Assembly: GCA_905618905.1 (NCBI GenBank)
Contig: CAJQTH010000009.1
Coordinates: 1-36,460 of the forward strand
DNA from: an uncultured Candidatus Pelagibacter sp.
GTDB lineage: Bacteria > Pseudomonadota > Alphaproteobacteria > Pelagibacterales > Pelagibacteraceae
DNA: 36,460 nucleotides
Reading direction: 5' to 3'
Part shown: in pieces, positions 1 through 8,818 of the stretch
How the letters are laid out: every line of letters starts with the position of its first letter
Numbering within the stretch: position 1 is the first letter of the stretch
The notes under the pieces: model-generated
Database searches by the model: none
Told to the model about the DNA's origin: nothing
What the model saw: the letters and a program-made list of their open reading frames with translations, nothing else
Translations under genes and position numbers: made by a program

Positions 1-1
1 A

Positions 2-61
2 CTAAAAGAAAAAGAAAAAGAAGCAAAAAAAGAAGCAAAAAAAAAGAAAACCAGAAGTTAA
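2..61 (+). CDS. C-terminal end of an unidentified lysine-rich protein (partial)
   Basis: The frame beginning at base 2 is open to the left edge and ends at TAA 59-61. It encodes a tail of alternating Lys, Glu and Ala (KEKEKEAKKEAKKKK) and then TRS. Such tails occur at the ends of several kinds of SAR11 proteins, so no identity can be given. The other two forward frames also read as lysine/arginine-rich here because the DNA is almost pure purine, so the frame choice is uncertain. Frame 2 is preferred because it gives a balanced K/E/A tail. Confidence 0.3.
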   Translation, partial: LKEKEKEAKKEAKKKKTRS

Positions 62-81
62 ATTAATAAAGCTAAAATAAA

Positions 82-258
82 ATGCTAAATAAAAAAAACA
101 TAAATATATCTGTTAAATTAGGTCAAACAATAACTGGTAAAATTAACAGACCAGAAATAATGAATGTATCAGAGCAAAAAGGTAATATCATTAAAGGTAA
201 GTTAATTAAGCCTAAGTCACTTACAGATTTAAAGAAAATTATTTCTATTAAGAAATAA
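82..258 (+). CDS. 58-aa hypothetical protein
   Basis: An ATG-to-TAA frame of 58 codons fills the space between the lysine-rich tail and the 3' end of the sox operon, ending 8 bases before the convergent soxG stop. The product is basic (KLIKPKSLTDLKKIISIKK at the end), with no signal peptide, no membrane segment and no cysteines. I do not recognise it. No Shine-Dalgarno sequence precedes the ATG. It could be a real small gene, or the leftover of a longer gene whose start lay to the left, since the sequence has the look of a protein C-terminus. Confidence 0.35.
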   Translation: MLNKKNINISVKLGQTITGKINRPEIMNVSEQKGNIIKGKLIKPKSLTDLKKIISIKK

Positions 259-266
259 TTAAAAAA

Positions 267-854
267 TTAAATCCCTTTATAACCAAACTCTAAACAAGCA
301 TCAGTAATTGAATGATAAAAAGATTCTCCAAAACTTCTTAATGTGAATATTCTAACTTTGTCTGGATTGTCATCAACCATATCAATTGTAACAGACATTC
401 CGTTATAAGTTGAATTTAAACAGGTATCTTTTTTTAATTCATTAAAATTAAAGGGACATCCTTTTTTTAATATCTCTTTTGTATTGTTTCCTTCTATTTG
501 AATTATCGCTCTACTATGAGATATATTTGTTATTGCAAAATCTGCTTCTAGTAATTTTTCGTTAATTTCTTTTAGAGTTTCTTTTTTTGAAGAAATTAAA
601 AGCCAGTTATTTGGGCCATTCCATAAAATTCTTGTATTGGTGTTGCAGCTTATATTTAGAGTTTCATTTTTTAAACTAAGATTATCTATTTTGATATTTT
701 CAATGGCTGTTAAGGAGCTCTTATATTTAACTATTTGAATGATTAAAAAGTCTTTTAATTCACTTACTTTTAGCAGCTCATTATCATTTTTTCCCTCATG
801 GTCACCAAATAGTCCTTTGTTATGGGTAGCATTTAATGCAGAAATTGAACTCAT
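267..854 (-). CDS. soxG: sarcosine oxidase gamma-subunit family protein (SoxG / MgdD-like)
   Basis: This 195-aa protein is the smallest GcvT-like subunit of heterotetrameric sarcosine-oxidase-type enzymes and has the usual length for the family. Recognisable stretches are [10 protein letters not shown] near residue 80, the [10 protein letters not shown] strand near 113-122, and the C-terminal [20 protein letters not shown]. It is the last gene of a B-D-A-G operon and overlaps the end of soxA by four bases (ATGA), so translation is probably coupled. The gamma subunit in characterised enzymes supports assembly and the folate-side cavity rather than flavin binding. Family membership is well supported by position and sequence. 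Whether the complex acts on sarcosine or N-methylglutamate cannot be read from this subunit. Confidence 0.88.
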   Translation of the reverse strand: MSSISALNATHNKGLFGDHEGKNDNELLKVSELKDFLIIQIVKYKSSLTAIENIKIDNLSLKNETLNISCNTNTRILWNGPNNWLLISSKKETLKEINEKLLEADFAITNISHSRAIIQIEGNNTKEILKKGCPFNFNELKKDTCLNSTYNGMSVTIDMVDDNPDKVRIFTLRSFGESFYHSITDACLEFGYKGI

Positions 855-3847
855 GATCTTACCCTTTCACCTTTTGGATCTACGTAGTGTGATGAAACTA
901 TCTCCACAGGTATTGTTTTATTTTTTAAAGGTGACATTGCAAATAGTTTTTGTCCTATCATATTTTTTCCATCCTTAAGAATTGCTAATGAAAACGGATT
1001 ATCGTATTCAACACTCCAACAAGATGCAGAAATATATCCTAATTTAGGATTTGGTATTGGAGCCATTGCATCTTTAACCAAATGAGACCCTTCGGGGATG
1101 CTTGTCTTTTTATCAATTGGAACAACGCCTACTACTTTTTGTCTATCATCTGCTATAAATGCCTCTCTATCTAAAGAACGTTTTCCTATAAAGTCTTTCT
1201 TTTTACTAACAAGACCTTCTAAAGAGTTATCATAGGGAATGGTTCTGCCATCAAGTTCTGATCCTGCAATGTGGCCCATTTCAATTCTTAGGGTTGATAA
1301 TGCTTCAGTTCCATAAGGTTGAATTTTAAATTCTTGCCCTACTTCCATTATTTTCTCCCACATGAAGTTTCCATTGTCAGATTCGACATTAACCTCATAT
1401 GCAAGTTCTCCTGAAAATGAAATTCTAAAAATTCGTGCATGCACTCCAAATAAATCTGCCTCTATATACCCCATAAAAGGTAAGCCTTCGGTTGAAGCGT
1501 CAATATTTGGAAATAGTTTTTGTAGTAAATCTCTAGACTTTGGTCCTGCTATTGCAGCTCCTGCCCATTGTTCTGTTGTTGAAACTACATTTACATTTAG
1601 CTCTGGCCATACAAGTTGTAAATAATACTCAAGATGAGACAAAACATTTGCAGCTTGCGCAGTTGTTGTTGTCATATGATAATGGTTTTCAGAGATTCTC
1701 GTCGTTGTTCCGTCATCCATAACAATTCCATCTTCTCTCAACATCACACCGTACCTTGCTTTACCAACTGGCAACTTTAACCATGCGTTAGTATAAACTC
1801 TATTTAGTAGTTCTGCTGCATCAGGTCCTTTAATATCAATTTTACCTAAAGTAGTTACATCACAAACACCCACATTGGCTCTAACATTTTTTGCTTCTCT
1901 TTTTGAACCTTCAAATAAAGTTTCTTCTCCAATTTTGTAATATCTTGGTCTCAACCAAACACCTGCATCTACAAACACTGCATTATTTTTTTCATGCCAT
2001 GAATGTAATGGTGATTTTCTTGTTGGTCTCGAATGCTTTCCTACTTCTCTTCCAACAATTGCACCAATGGTAACTGGTGTGTATGGAGGTCTAAAAGTAG
2101 TATGTCCCACTTCTGGTATAATTTTATTTTCTATATTTGAAACTAACTGTAAACCATTGAGATTACTTGTTTTACCTTGATCTGTTGCCATTCCAAGTGT
2201 TGTGTATCTTTTTACGTGTTCAATAGATCGATAACCTTCCTTTAATGCAATTTCTATATCCGAAACAGCCACATCATTTTGAAAATCTAAAAATCTTTTA
2301 TAATTTTTTCCTTTTGGTAATGGAACACACCAAAATTTATCATGAGTTGTTTTATTTTTTTCAACAACAGTAGGGTGTGAAATTTTGTTATCATTTTTAG
2401 TTATTTTTTTAGATAACTCATAACCAGCATTAAATGAATCTTTTAAAGTTTCTGCAAGCGTAAATGTTCCCTTTGCTGCTCCTAAAGTAGTTTCACTTTG
2501 TTTTGATACGCCAGGCACAAAAGCATCTATATCTTTATTGAAGGTAGTTTTGTTACCCGATTGAGATGCTAAATGTATTGTTGGTGTCCAAAAACCAGAT
2601 ACACAAATACAGTCACAAGTAATATTTTCTAAAGTGCCTAAGTCATTTTTGTTATCTGAAATTTTAGCAATTTCTGCAGCATTCACTTTTTTATATCCTT
2701 TGGCCGCAACAACTACATATGAGAATTTAATTTGTATACCTAAATTTTTTGCTTCATCTATTATTTCTGAGTTAGGTTCTTTTCTTGTATCCAATATAAT
2801 TGGTTCAATTCCATTTTTTTTAAACTCAATTGCAGTTTCATAGCCACTGTCATTATTTGTAAATATTAATGGTTTTTTTCCGACTAACACTCCATACACT
2901 TTTAAATATTCTTTTGCTGCAGAGGACAGCATCACACCTGGCGTATCGTTATTTCCAAATACTAAAGGTCTTTCAATTGATCCTGATGAAATTAAAACTT
3001 CTTTTGCTCTAATATACCAAAGTCTTTGTTTTGGGTGATATTTTTTTGTCTTAGGCAAGTGATCACTTAATTTTTCTGACATCACTAACATGTTATGATC
3101 ATAATAACCAAAAACTTGAGATCTATTTTTAACAATAACATTAGGCATTTCTTTCAGTTCAGAAATAATATTTTCTGCCCACTCTTTTCCTGTTTGGTTT
3201 CCAATATTAACCTCACTCGTTAATAAAGTTCCACCAAATCTAGGTTTATCTTCTGCTAATATTACTCTTGCTCCATTTTTTGCAGCAGCATATGCGCTTG
3301 CTAAACCAGAAGGTCCTGAACCAGCAATTAATAAATCACAGTACTCATATTTGTGTTCGTATCTTTCTTTATCATGTTTGGTTGATGCAACACCGAGCCC
3401 AGCTGCTTTTCTTATAATTGGTTCATAAACTTTATACCAAAAACTTTTTGGCCACATAAATGTTTTGTAATAAAATCCAGCTGGAAGAAATACCTTTAAA
3501 AAATTATTAATTGCCCCAATATCAAAATTTACACTGGGCCAACAATTAACGCTCGTTGCTTCTAATCCCTCGAAAAGCTCTTGTTCAGTAGTTTTTACAT
3601 TGGGTTCTGTCTCATTATTTCTATATAATTGAACAATTGCATAAGGTTCATCAACACCAGCACCGAAAAATCCCCTAGGCCTGTGATATTTAAAGCTTCT
3701 TCCAATTAAATGAACTCCATTAGCAAGCAGTGCGGATGCTAAAGTATCACCTTCATAACCAAAGTAATTTTTTCCATTAAACTTAAATGAGATTTTTTTG
3801 TCTCTATTTATCAATCCAATGTTATCTAGTCTATAATTTTGAGTCAT
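851..3847 (-). CDS. soxA: sarcosine oxidase alpha-subunit family protein (SoxA / MgdC-like)
   Basis: The large subunit of a heterotetrameric sarcosine-oxidase-type enzyme, 998 aa from the chosen start. The N-terminus carries the ferredoxin-like fold with the family signature [20 protein letters not shown], followed by HRPRG. A dinucleotide-binding motif, [17 protein letters not shown], lies near residues 173-189. The last 370 or so residues are a GcvT-like folate-binding domain, where the methyl group is passed to tetrahydrofolate as 5,10-methylene-THF. A longer frame starts at 3889, but it would overlap soxD by 41 bases, and the conserved family start ([11 protein letters not shown]) lies at 3847, one base after the soxD stop, so 3847 is preferred. 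In the methylamine pathway the homologue is MgdC of N-methylglutamate dehydrogenase, and that role is plausible here because gmaS and mgsABC are present. Confidence 0.9.
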   Translation of the reverse strand: MTQNYRLDNIGLINRDKKISFKFNGKNYFGYEGDTLASALLANGVHLIGRSFKYHRPRGFFGAGVDEPYAIVQLYRNNETEPNVKTTEQELFEGLEATSVNCWPSVNFDIGAINNFLKVFLPAGFYYKTFMWPKSFWYKVYEPIIRKAAGLGVASTKHDKERYEHKYEYCDLLIAGSGPSGLASAYAAAKNGARVILAEDKPRFGGTLLTSEVNIGNQTGKEWAENIISELKEMPNVIVKNRSQVFGYYDHNMLVMSEKLSDHLPKTKKYHPKQRLWYIRAKEVLISSGSIERPLVFGNNDTPGVMLSSAAKEYLKVYGVLVGKKPLIFTNNDSGYETAIEFKKNGIEPIILDTRKEPNSEIIDEAKNLGIQIKFSYVVVAAKGYKKVNAAEIAKISDNKNDLGTLENITCDCICVSGFWTPTIHLASQSGNKTTFNKDIDAFVPGVSKQSETTLGAAKGTFTLAETLKDSFNAGYELSKKITKNDNKISHPTVVEKNKTTHDKFWCVPLPKGKNYKRFLDFQNDVAVSDIEIALKEGYRSIEHVKRYTTLGMATDQGKTSNLNGLQLVSNIENKIIPEVGHTTFRPPYTPVTIGAIVGREVGKHSRPTRKSPLHSWHEKNNAVFVDAGVWLRPRYYKIGEETLFEGSKREAKNVRANVGVCDVTTLGKIDIKGPDAAELLNRVYTNAWLKLPVGKARYGVMLREDGIVMDDGTTTRISENHYHMTTTTAQAANVLSHLEYYLQLVWPELNVNVVSTTEQWAGAAIAGPKSRDLLQKLFPNIDASTEGLPFMGYIEADLFGVHARIFRISFSGELAYEVNVESDNGNFMWEKIMEVGQEFKIQPYGTEALSTLRIEMGHIAGSELDGRTIPYDNSLEGLVSKKKDFIGKRSLDREAFIADDRQKVVGVVPIDKKTSIPEGSHLVKDAMAPIPNPKLGYISASCWSVEYDNPFSLAILKDGKNMIGQKLFAMSPLKNKTIPVEIVSSHYVDPKGERVRS

Positions 3848-3848
3848 A

Positions 3849-4115
3849 TTAGATATCTTCGTGAGCTTTAGCTGTTTTAAATATTTCATGAGTTGCAGTG
3901 TCTCTTTCTACTTTAATCCACTGTCTACATCCTGATATATGCTGCCATAACTCTTTATGTTTTCCTCTTAGACTTTTTCTATTGTAGACAAAATTATTCC
4001 AGTCTTGATCTGAAACTTCCTTGTTAAGCTCTGGTCTTTTAACAGTTGCATCGCCACCATATGAGAATTCATTTTGAGATCTCATTCCACAGTGGGGGCA
4101 TTTAATATGAAGCAT
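3849..4115 (-). CDS. soxD: sarcosine oxidase delta-subunit family protein (SoxD / MgdB-like)
   Basis: A compact 88-aa zinc-binding subunit. The N-terminal CPHCG (Cys6, Cys9) and the later HISGC (His59, Cys63) supply the four metal ligands expected in the delta subunit, and the HISGCRQW ending with the following RDT resembles the family closely. It sits directly between soxB (no gap) and soxA (one base), the standard order for tetrameric sarcosine oxidase and for the N-methylglutamate dehydrogenase operon. Its role is structural, at the interface of the alpha and beta subunits. Confidence 0.9.
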   Translation of the reverse strand: MLHIKCPHCGMRSQNEFSYGGDATVKRPELNKEVSDQDWNNFVYNRKSLRGKHKELWQHISGCRQWIKVERDTATHEIFKTAKAHEDI

Positions 4116-5372
4116 TTATGAAATCCATGTTTTAGTTCCAAGTCCTTTTTCATCTAGTAAGTGACCTGTATTAAATCTACTTAAACTATAACCTTCATTT
4201 AATTTATGAACTCTATCTTGAGCAATTGTATGAGCAAATGTCCATCCTGAAGCTGGTGTTGCTTTAAATCCACCATAACACCAACCACAGTTTAAATATA
4301 ATCCTTCAATATGAGTTTTATCTATTATGGGTGAACCATCCATAGACATATCCATTATCCCACCCCAAGTTCTAAGCATTTTTAATTTACTAAGAAACGG
4401 CATCATTGCAATTCCTTCTGTTAAAACATGTTGCAGTGTAGGCAGGTTTCCTCTTTGAGCATAACTATTGTATCCATCTAGATCACCTCCCATTACCATT
4501 TCACCTTTATCAGATTGACTAATATAAAAATGTCCTGCCCCAAAAGTAACCACACTATCTAACACAGGCTTTACAGGCTCTGTAACGCACGCCTGAAGAA
4601 GATGAGTTTCTACCGGTATTGTCATATTTAGTTTTTCAGCTAAAATATTTGTGCTACCTGCAACACATAAACCAATTTTCTTAACTTTAATATCTCCTCG
4701 TGAAGTTCTCACTCCTTGAATTTTTCCACCCACAACATCAAAACCTGTTACCTCACAATTTTGAATTATATCTACACCCATTGAATCTGCTTGACGAGCA
4801 TAACCCCATGCAACAGCATCATGTCTTGCTGTTCCTGCACTTGGCTGCATTAACCCACCAAATATAGGAAATCTTACATTGTCTGAAAAATCTGCCATTG
4901 GAATAATTTCTTTTACTTCTTTTCTATTTAAAAGAACTGCATCAATGCCATTTAGGCGCATTGAGTTTCCTCTTCTTGCAAAAACATTCATTTGGGCATC
5001 TGAGTGTGCAAGATTAATTATTCCTCTTGGAGAAAACATTACATTGTAATTTAAATCCTGGCTCATCTTTCTCCATAGATCCATTCCAAACTCACTGAAC
5101 AAAGCATTGTCGTCATGCATATAATTTGATCTAATAATCGTAGTATTTCTTCCCATATTTCCACCACCAAGCCATCCTTTTTCAATGATAGCTACATTCG
5201 TAATATTATGTTCTTTTGCGAGATAATATGCGGTAGCTAGCCCATGGCCTCCACCACCAATAATAACAACATCATATTCTTTTTTTGGGGTAGCATCTTT
5301 CCACGCTAAGTCCCACTTTTGATGACCCGAGAAAGCATTTTTTATTAGGTTAAATATTGAATATTTTTGCAT
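4116..5372 (-). CDS. soxB: sarcosine oxidase beta-subunit family flavoprotein (SoxB / MgdA-like)
   Basis: This 418-aa FAD-dependent amine oxidoreductase is the catalytic subunit of the complex. It has the dinucleotide-binding motif VVIIGGGGHGLATAYYLA near residues 35-52, the GNMGRNTTIIRSNY stretch near 71-84, and AGTARHDAVAWGYAR near 179-193. His184 in that last motif lines up with the histidine that holds FMN covalently in tetrameric sarcosine oxidases. The C-terminal WGGIMDMSMDGSPIID and CGWCYGGFKATPASGW parts are typical of the beta subunit. It is first in the operon, divergent from fhs across 128 bases. It removes a methyl group from sarcosine in the classical enzyme and from N-methylglutamate in the MgdA homologue. 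The neighbourhood favours the second, but without a sequence comparison this stays an inference. Confidence 0.9.
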   Translation of the reverse strand: MQKYSIFNLIKNAFSGHQKWDLAWKDATPKKEYDVVIIGGGGHGLATAYYLAKEHNITNVAIIEKGWLGGGNMGRNTTIIRSNYMHDDNALFSEFGMDLWRKMSQDLNYNVMFSPRGIINLAHSDAQMNVFARRGNSMRLNGIDAVLLNRKEVKEIIPMADFSDNVRFPIFGGLMQPSAGTARHDAVAWGYARQADSMGVDIIQNCEVTGFDVVGGKIQGVRTSRGDIKVKKIGLCVAGSTNILAEKLNMTIPVETHLLQACVTEPVKPVLDSVVTFGAGHFYISQSDKGEMVMGGDLDGYNSYAQRGNLPTLQHVLTEGIAMMPFLSKLKMLRTWGGIMDMSMDGSPIIDKTHIEGLYLNCGWCYGGFKATPASGWTFAHTIAQDRVHKLNEGYSLSRFNTGHLLDEKGLGTKTWIS

Positions 5373-5500
5373 TAATTAATTTTATCTAAAAAGAATATAA
5401 ATAGTTATTATTATTTTTATATATAATTTTTATAAGTTTCAAAAATTCATAAAAGAAGATAGTAATTCTTCAAAGAAATTTTAATTTATAGGAGTTTTAG
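5373..5500 (+). promoter_or_regulatory. divergent promoter region between soxB and fhs
   Basis: A 128-base, extremely AT-rich gap separates two divergently transcribed one-carbon genes, so both promoters must lie within it. The only clear element is the fhs ribosome-binding site AGGAG at 5490-5494, six bases before the ATG. Several TATAAT-like hexamers occur, but the base composition makes any single choice unreliable. No operator-like inverted repeat stands out. Confidence 0.35.
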
Positions 5501-5986
5501 ATGAGCGAAGTTAAGTCAGACATTCAAATAGCTAGAGAAGCTAAAATGCAACCTATAAATGATATCTTAGCCAAGATAAATGTACCAGATGAAAGCACAG
5601 CTTTTAGTCCAATGGGAAGACACATTGCAAAGATTAATTTAGAATACTTAGACACTTTAAAAGATAAACCAAATGGAAAACTTATATTAGTAACAGCGAT
5701 CACTCCTACTCCAGCAGGTGAAGGTAAAACTACAACTTCTGTTGGATTAAATGATGGTTTAAATAAAATTGGAAAAAAATCTATTGTTTGTTTAAGAGAA
5801 CCTAGCCTTGGTCCCTCTTTTGGAATGAAAGGTGGAGCAGCAGGTGGTGGTTATGCTCAAGTAGTTCCAATGGAACAAATTAATTTACATTTTACTGGAG
5901 ATTTTCATGCAATAACATCAGCTCATAATTTGTTATCAGCCTTAATAGATAACCATATCTATTGGGGAAATAGATTAGAGCATTAA
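5501..5986 (+). pseudogene. fhs: formate-tetrahydrofolate ligase, N-terminal fragment (internal deletion and frameshift)
   Basis: The first 156 residues are an unmistakable formate-THF ligase N-terminus: [15 protein letters not shown], the ATP-binding [17 protein letters not shown] near residues 67-83, [23 protein letters not shown], and [10 protein letters not shown]. The frame leaves the family after DNHIYWGN and stops five codons later. The family is normally about 557 aa. Homology resumes at base 5974 (ATT AGA GCA TTA AAA, giving IRALK) in another frame, so about 175 central codons are absent, and the join at about 5972-5974 also shifts frame. The enzyme makes 10-formyl-THF from formate, ATP and THF in the cytoplasm. 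The rest of the sequence is intact and well conserved, so a very recent deletion or an assembly error are both possible. Confidence 0.85.
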
Positions 5987-5988
5987 AA

Positions 5989-6654
5989 ATGCATGGTGGT
6001 GTAGCAAAAGATGATCTTAAAATAGAAAATGTTGAAGCCTTAAAAAAAGGTTTAGTTAATCTTCAAAGACATGTGGAAAATGTTAAAAAATTTGGTTTAC
6101 CAGTTGCAGTAGCTGTTAATCATTTTATTAAAGATACAGATAATGAAGTAAAAGCTTTGATAGAATTTTGTGACACTATTGATGTTAAAGCAAGCCTCTG
6201 TACCCATTGGGCAAATGGTGGAGAAGGTGCAAAAGAGCTTGCAAGTCATGTTGCTGAATTATGTGAGAAAAATGAGGATAAATTTAAATTCTTATATGAA
6301 AGTAAAACTCCTCTATTTAAAAAAATAGAAACAATTGCAAAAGAAATTTATAGAGCAGATGAGGTTATTGCTGATACTAAAATTAGAGATCAATTAAAAA
6401 GCTTTGAAGATGCTGGTTACGGAGATTTCCCAATTTGTATTGCAAAAACTCAGTATAGCTTTTCAACAGACCCAAGCTTAAAAGGTGCACCAACAGGACA
6501 TTCTTTACCAATTAGAGAAATTAAACTCTCTTCAGGAGCAGAGTTTATTGTTGTTATATGCGGTGCTGTTATGACTATGCCTGGACTTCCAAGAGTTCCA
6601 GCTGCAGACTCGATTAAGCTAAATAAAGATGGTGAAATTGAAGGTCTGTTTTAA
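5989..6654 (+). pseudogene. fhs: formate-tetrahydrofolate ligase, C-terminal fragment
   Basis: This 221-codon open frame is the C-terminal 40% of formate-THF ligase: KMHGGVAKDDLK at the start, VAVNHFIKDTDNE, HWANGGEGAKELA, FPICIAKTQYSFS and the terminal MTMPGLPRVPAADSIKL. Five further homologous codons (IRALK) lie just upstream of the ATG at 5974-5988, after an in-frame TAG at 5971-5973, which shows that the ATG is an internal methionine and not a true start. No ribosome-binding site precedes it. The gene ends three bases before the convergent amidotransferase. As it stands, neither fragment could make an active ligase alone, because the central nucleotide- and folate-binding part is missing. 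Confidence 0.85.
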
Positions 6655-6657
6655 AAA

Positions 6658-7449
6658 TTAGTTACGTATATAATTAAGCCAATTTCTAACTTCACATGTT
6701 CTATTATTAAAATCTAATAGTTCATTTTGAGATTTTATGTATGAGATATGGCTTTCATATTCTTCTTCATTTAAAAAATTTTTACTTTTAAACAATCTCT
6801 CTTTACGACCACCAATAAGTTTAAGCATCTGAAAATATTCATAATCAGGATGATATTGTAAGCCAATAATTTCAGAGTTTCCTGCATTAAAGCTAACGCC
6901 CATTACATTGTTAACTATGTCACTTGATAAAAGAATAGCATTTTTTGGTAGTTCACTTACTTCATCAAAATTAAATGCTGGTGATGTAAAAATTTGTTTT
7001 TTATCCTTGTATATAAAATGCTTTTCACCTTCATTGTTAATGATTATGTCTGATGCAATTCCAATATGGGCACCTTTTTTTCCAGGGTTTACCTTGCCTC
7101 CCGCTGCTGTTGAGCAAACTTGTAAACCCCAACAAATAGCTAAAATCTTCTTTTTTTGAGTGAAACAATTAGATGCAAAATTAATATGTTTCTTAATTAC
7201 ATCTGTCATATCATTTATTCTCATTGCACCACCAGTAAAGACAATACCATTATATTTACTCATATCTTTTAGAACATTTGTTGTCTCATCATCATGACCT
7301 GGATTTATAATTTCTGTATTTGCTGATGGTTCTATCTTTAAAATTAAATTTTTTAAATTATCTGCTGCTGAAGCTCCCGCTGCTTTAATAAAAAACTCAC
7401 TATCTTCTCTAATATTTCCTTCAACAATTAAAATATTTAAATCACTCAT
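6658..7449 (-). CDS. class I glutamine amidotransferase (GMP-synthase-like GATase domain)
   Basis: A free-standing 263-aa class I glutamine amidotransferase. The nucleophile elbow is AICWGLQV with Cys106, the oxyanion-type loop is FTGGAMR near 71-77, and the histidine motif is LQYHPDYEY with His200 and an acidic residue (Asp202 or Glu204) completing the triad. There is no synthase domain, so it either feeds ammonia to a partner or hydrolyses gamma-glutamyl bonds, as PuuD-type and related enzymes do. It is the last gene of an operon and its ATG overlaps the alcohol dehydrogenase stop by four bases. Its place in an island that makes gamma-glutamylmethylamide makes a gamma-glutamyl hydrolase or transferase role attractive, but that is inference. 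Confidence 0.8.
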   Translation of the reverse strand: MSDLNILIVEGNIREDSEFFIKAAGASAADNLKNLILKIEPSANTEIINPGHDDETTNVLKDMSKYNGIVFTGGAMRINDMTDVIKKHINFASNCFTQKKKILAICWGLQVCSTAAGGKVNPGKKGAHIGIASDIIINNEGEKHFIYKDKKQIFTSPAFNFDEVSELPKNAILLSSDIVNNVMGVSFNAGNSEIIGLQYHPDYEYFQMLKLIGGRKERLFKSKNFLNEEEYESHISYIKSQNELLDFNNRTCEVRNWLNYIRN

Positions 7450-8609
7450 TTAAACAATTCACCCGTCATACTGTGCTGGTACATTATCTTCATATCATCT
7501 ACAGTTAATTTTTTTGGATTTCCTCCGGTAGATGGATCTGCTAAGGCCATTTTTGATAATCTATCAAGATCAAAATCTTTTTCATCAATCACTTCTGATA
7601 ATTTATGAGGCATATCTAGTTTTTTTCTTAAATCTAAAACCCAACTAACAAAACCATCAAAAGATCTATCTTTAAGTTCTAAGTAGTCACAAACCTTAAT
7701 TATCTTATCTTCGATAACGTCTTTGTTAAAAGTTAATACGTAAGGCATAAATATTGCATTAGATAAGCCGTGATGAATATTATTTAAAGCATTTACTGGA
7801 TGACTTAATGAATGAATTGCCCCTAATCCTTTTTGAAATGCTGTTGATCCCATACTAGCTGCTGTTAACATGTTTTGTCGTGCTTCAATATTTGATCCAT
7901 TGTTAAATGCTTCAAATAACCATTCATTAATTAATCTCATACCTTCTAAAGCAATTCCATCAGCCATTGGATGATATCCTGGGGCGCAATATGCTTCCAA
8001 GTTATGAGCTAGCGCATCCATACCAGTTGCGGCTGTAATCTTTGCAGGTAAACTAAGTGTTAATACTGGATCTAAAATAACTATTGAAGGTAAAAATTTA
8101 GGATGAAAAATTATATTTTTTACACCAGTTTCTTCATTTAAGATTACAGAAGCTCGTCCTGTTTCTGATCCTGTTCCAGCAGTTGTTGGTACGGCAATAA
8201 TCGGCGCAATTTTGTCAGAGTTCGCTTTAGTCCAATTATCACCAACATCTTCAAAATCCCAAATAGGTAAGGTTTGACCTGACATAAATGCAATTGCTTT
8301 ACCAACATCTAAGCCACTACCCCCTCCAAAAGCTATTACTCCATCACAATTATTTTTATTATAATAATCAGCACCCTCAGTTACATTAGTGCCGGTTGGA
8401 TTACCCACAACATCTGAATATAATTTAACTGAAATACCACCTTCTTTTAAATTCTCTAGAACATTGATTACAATTTGTGATTTAGCAAGACCACTATCAG
8501 TTACTAACAATGGTTTATTAATGTTTAAAGTTTTGCAAGCAATACTTAGATCTTTAATTCTATCCTTTCCAACCCACATTGTTGTTGGATAATTCCAATT
8601 TGACTTCAT
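7446..8609 (-). CDS. iron-containing (group III) alcohol dehydrogenase
   Basis: A 387-aa NAD(P)-dependent alcohol dehydrogenase of the iron-activated family, of normal length. The nucleotide-binding GGGSGLDVGKAIA lies near residues 94-106, followed by the PTTAGTGSETG loop. The metal site is formed by TGMDALAHNLEAY (Asp and His) and the later HSLSHPVNALNNIHHG histidines. Members oxidise short alcohols or reduce aldehydes; the substrate cannot be told from sequence. In this island the possible substrates include methanol, formaldehyde and aldehydes from amine oxidation. It is co-transcribed with the downstream amidotransferase (4-base overlap) and follows a small membrane protein by 14 bases. 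Confidence 0.9.
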   Translation of the reverse strand: MKSNWNYPTTMWVGKDRIKDLSIACKTLNINKPLLVTDSGLAKSQIVINVLENLKEGGISVKLYSDVVGNPTGTNVTEGADYYNKNNCDGVIAFGGGSGLDVGKAIAFMSGQTLPIWDFEDVGDNWTKANSDKIAPIIAVPTTAGTGSETGRASVILNEETGVKNIIFHPKFLPSIVILDPVLTLSLPAKITAATGMDALAHNLEAYCAPGYHPMADGIALEGMRLINEWLFEAFNNGSNIEARQNMLTAASMGSTAFQKGLGAIHSLSHPVNALNNIHHGLSNAIFMPYVLTFNKDVIEDKIIKVCDYLELKDRSFDGFVSWVLDLRKKLDMPHKLSEVIDEKDFDLDRLSKMALADPSTGGNPKKLTVDDMKIMYQHSMTGELFK

Positions 8610-8623
8610 TTGTAGGTCTCTTT

Positions 8624-8818
8624 TTAATTTTTATTTTTTTTAATTTCTTCTTCACAAAATTTTTTAGCTTCTTTAAGATCTGTAATTTTTGATTTAGATA
8701 ATTTTTGACTTCCAGCTAGGCAGGCATCGACAGCTCTTTTTAAATTATAATCACTAAAATTTAGAATAACTACCATTCCAAGCACTATAAAAACAAATAT
8801 TAATATATTTTTTACCAT
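8624..8818 (-). CDS. 64-aa small membrane-anchored protein, unknown
   Basis: A small protein with one hydrophobic N-terminal segment (about residues 4-21, NILIFVFIVLGMVVILNF) followed by a charged, lysine-rich tail with two cysteines (Cys33 and Cys55), probably outside the membrane, where they could form a disulfide. Its ATG overlaps the end of the gpsA-like gene by seven bases, which supports it being a real, translationally coupled gene rather than a chance frame. I do not recognise a family. The hydrophobic segment could be either a membrane anchor or an uncleaved signal sequence. Confidence 0.6.
   Translation of the reverse strand: MVKNILIFVFIVLGMVVILNFSDYNLKRAVDACLAGSQKLSKSKITDLKEAKKFCEEEIKKNKN

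Noticed and set aside
1..50. Purine-only tract at the left edge as a simple repeat
   Set aside because: It reads naturally as a Lys/Glu-coding gene end, and the units are not regular enough to be called a repeat array.
3848..3889. A longer N-terminus for SoxA starting at 3889
   Set aside because: It overlaps soxD by 41 bases and adds 14 residues without family similarity; the conserved start is at 3847.
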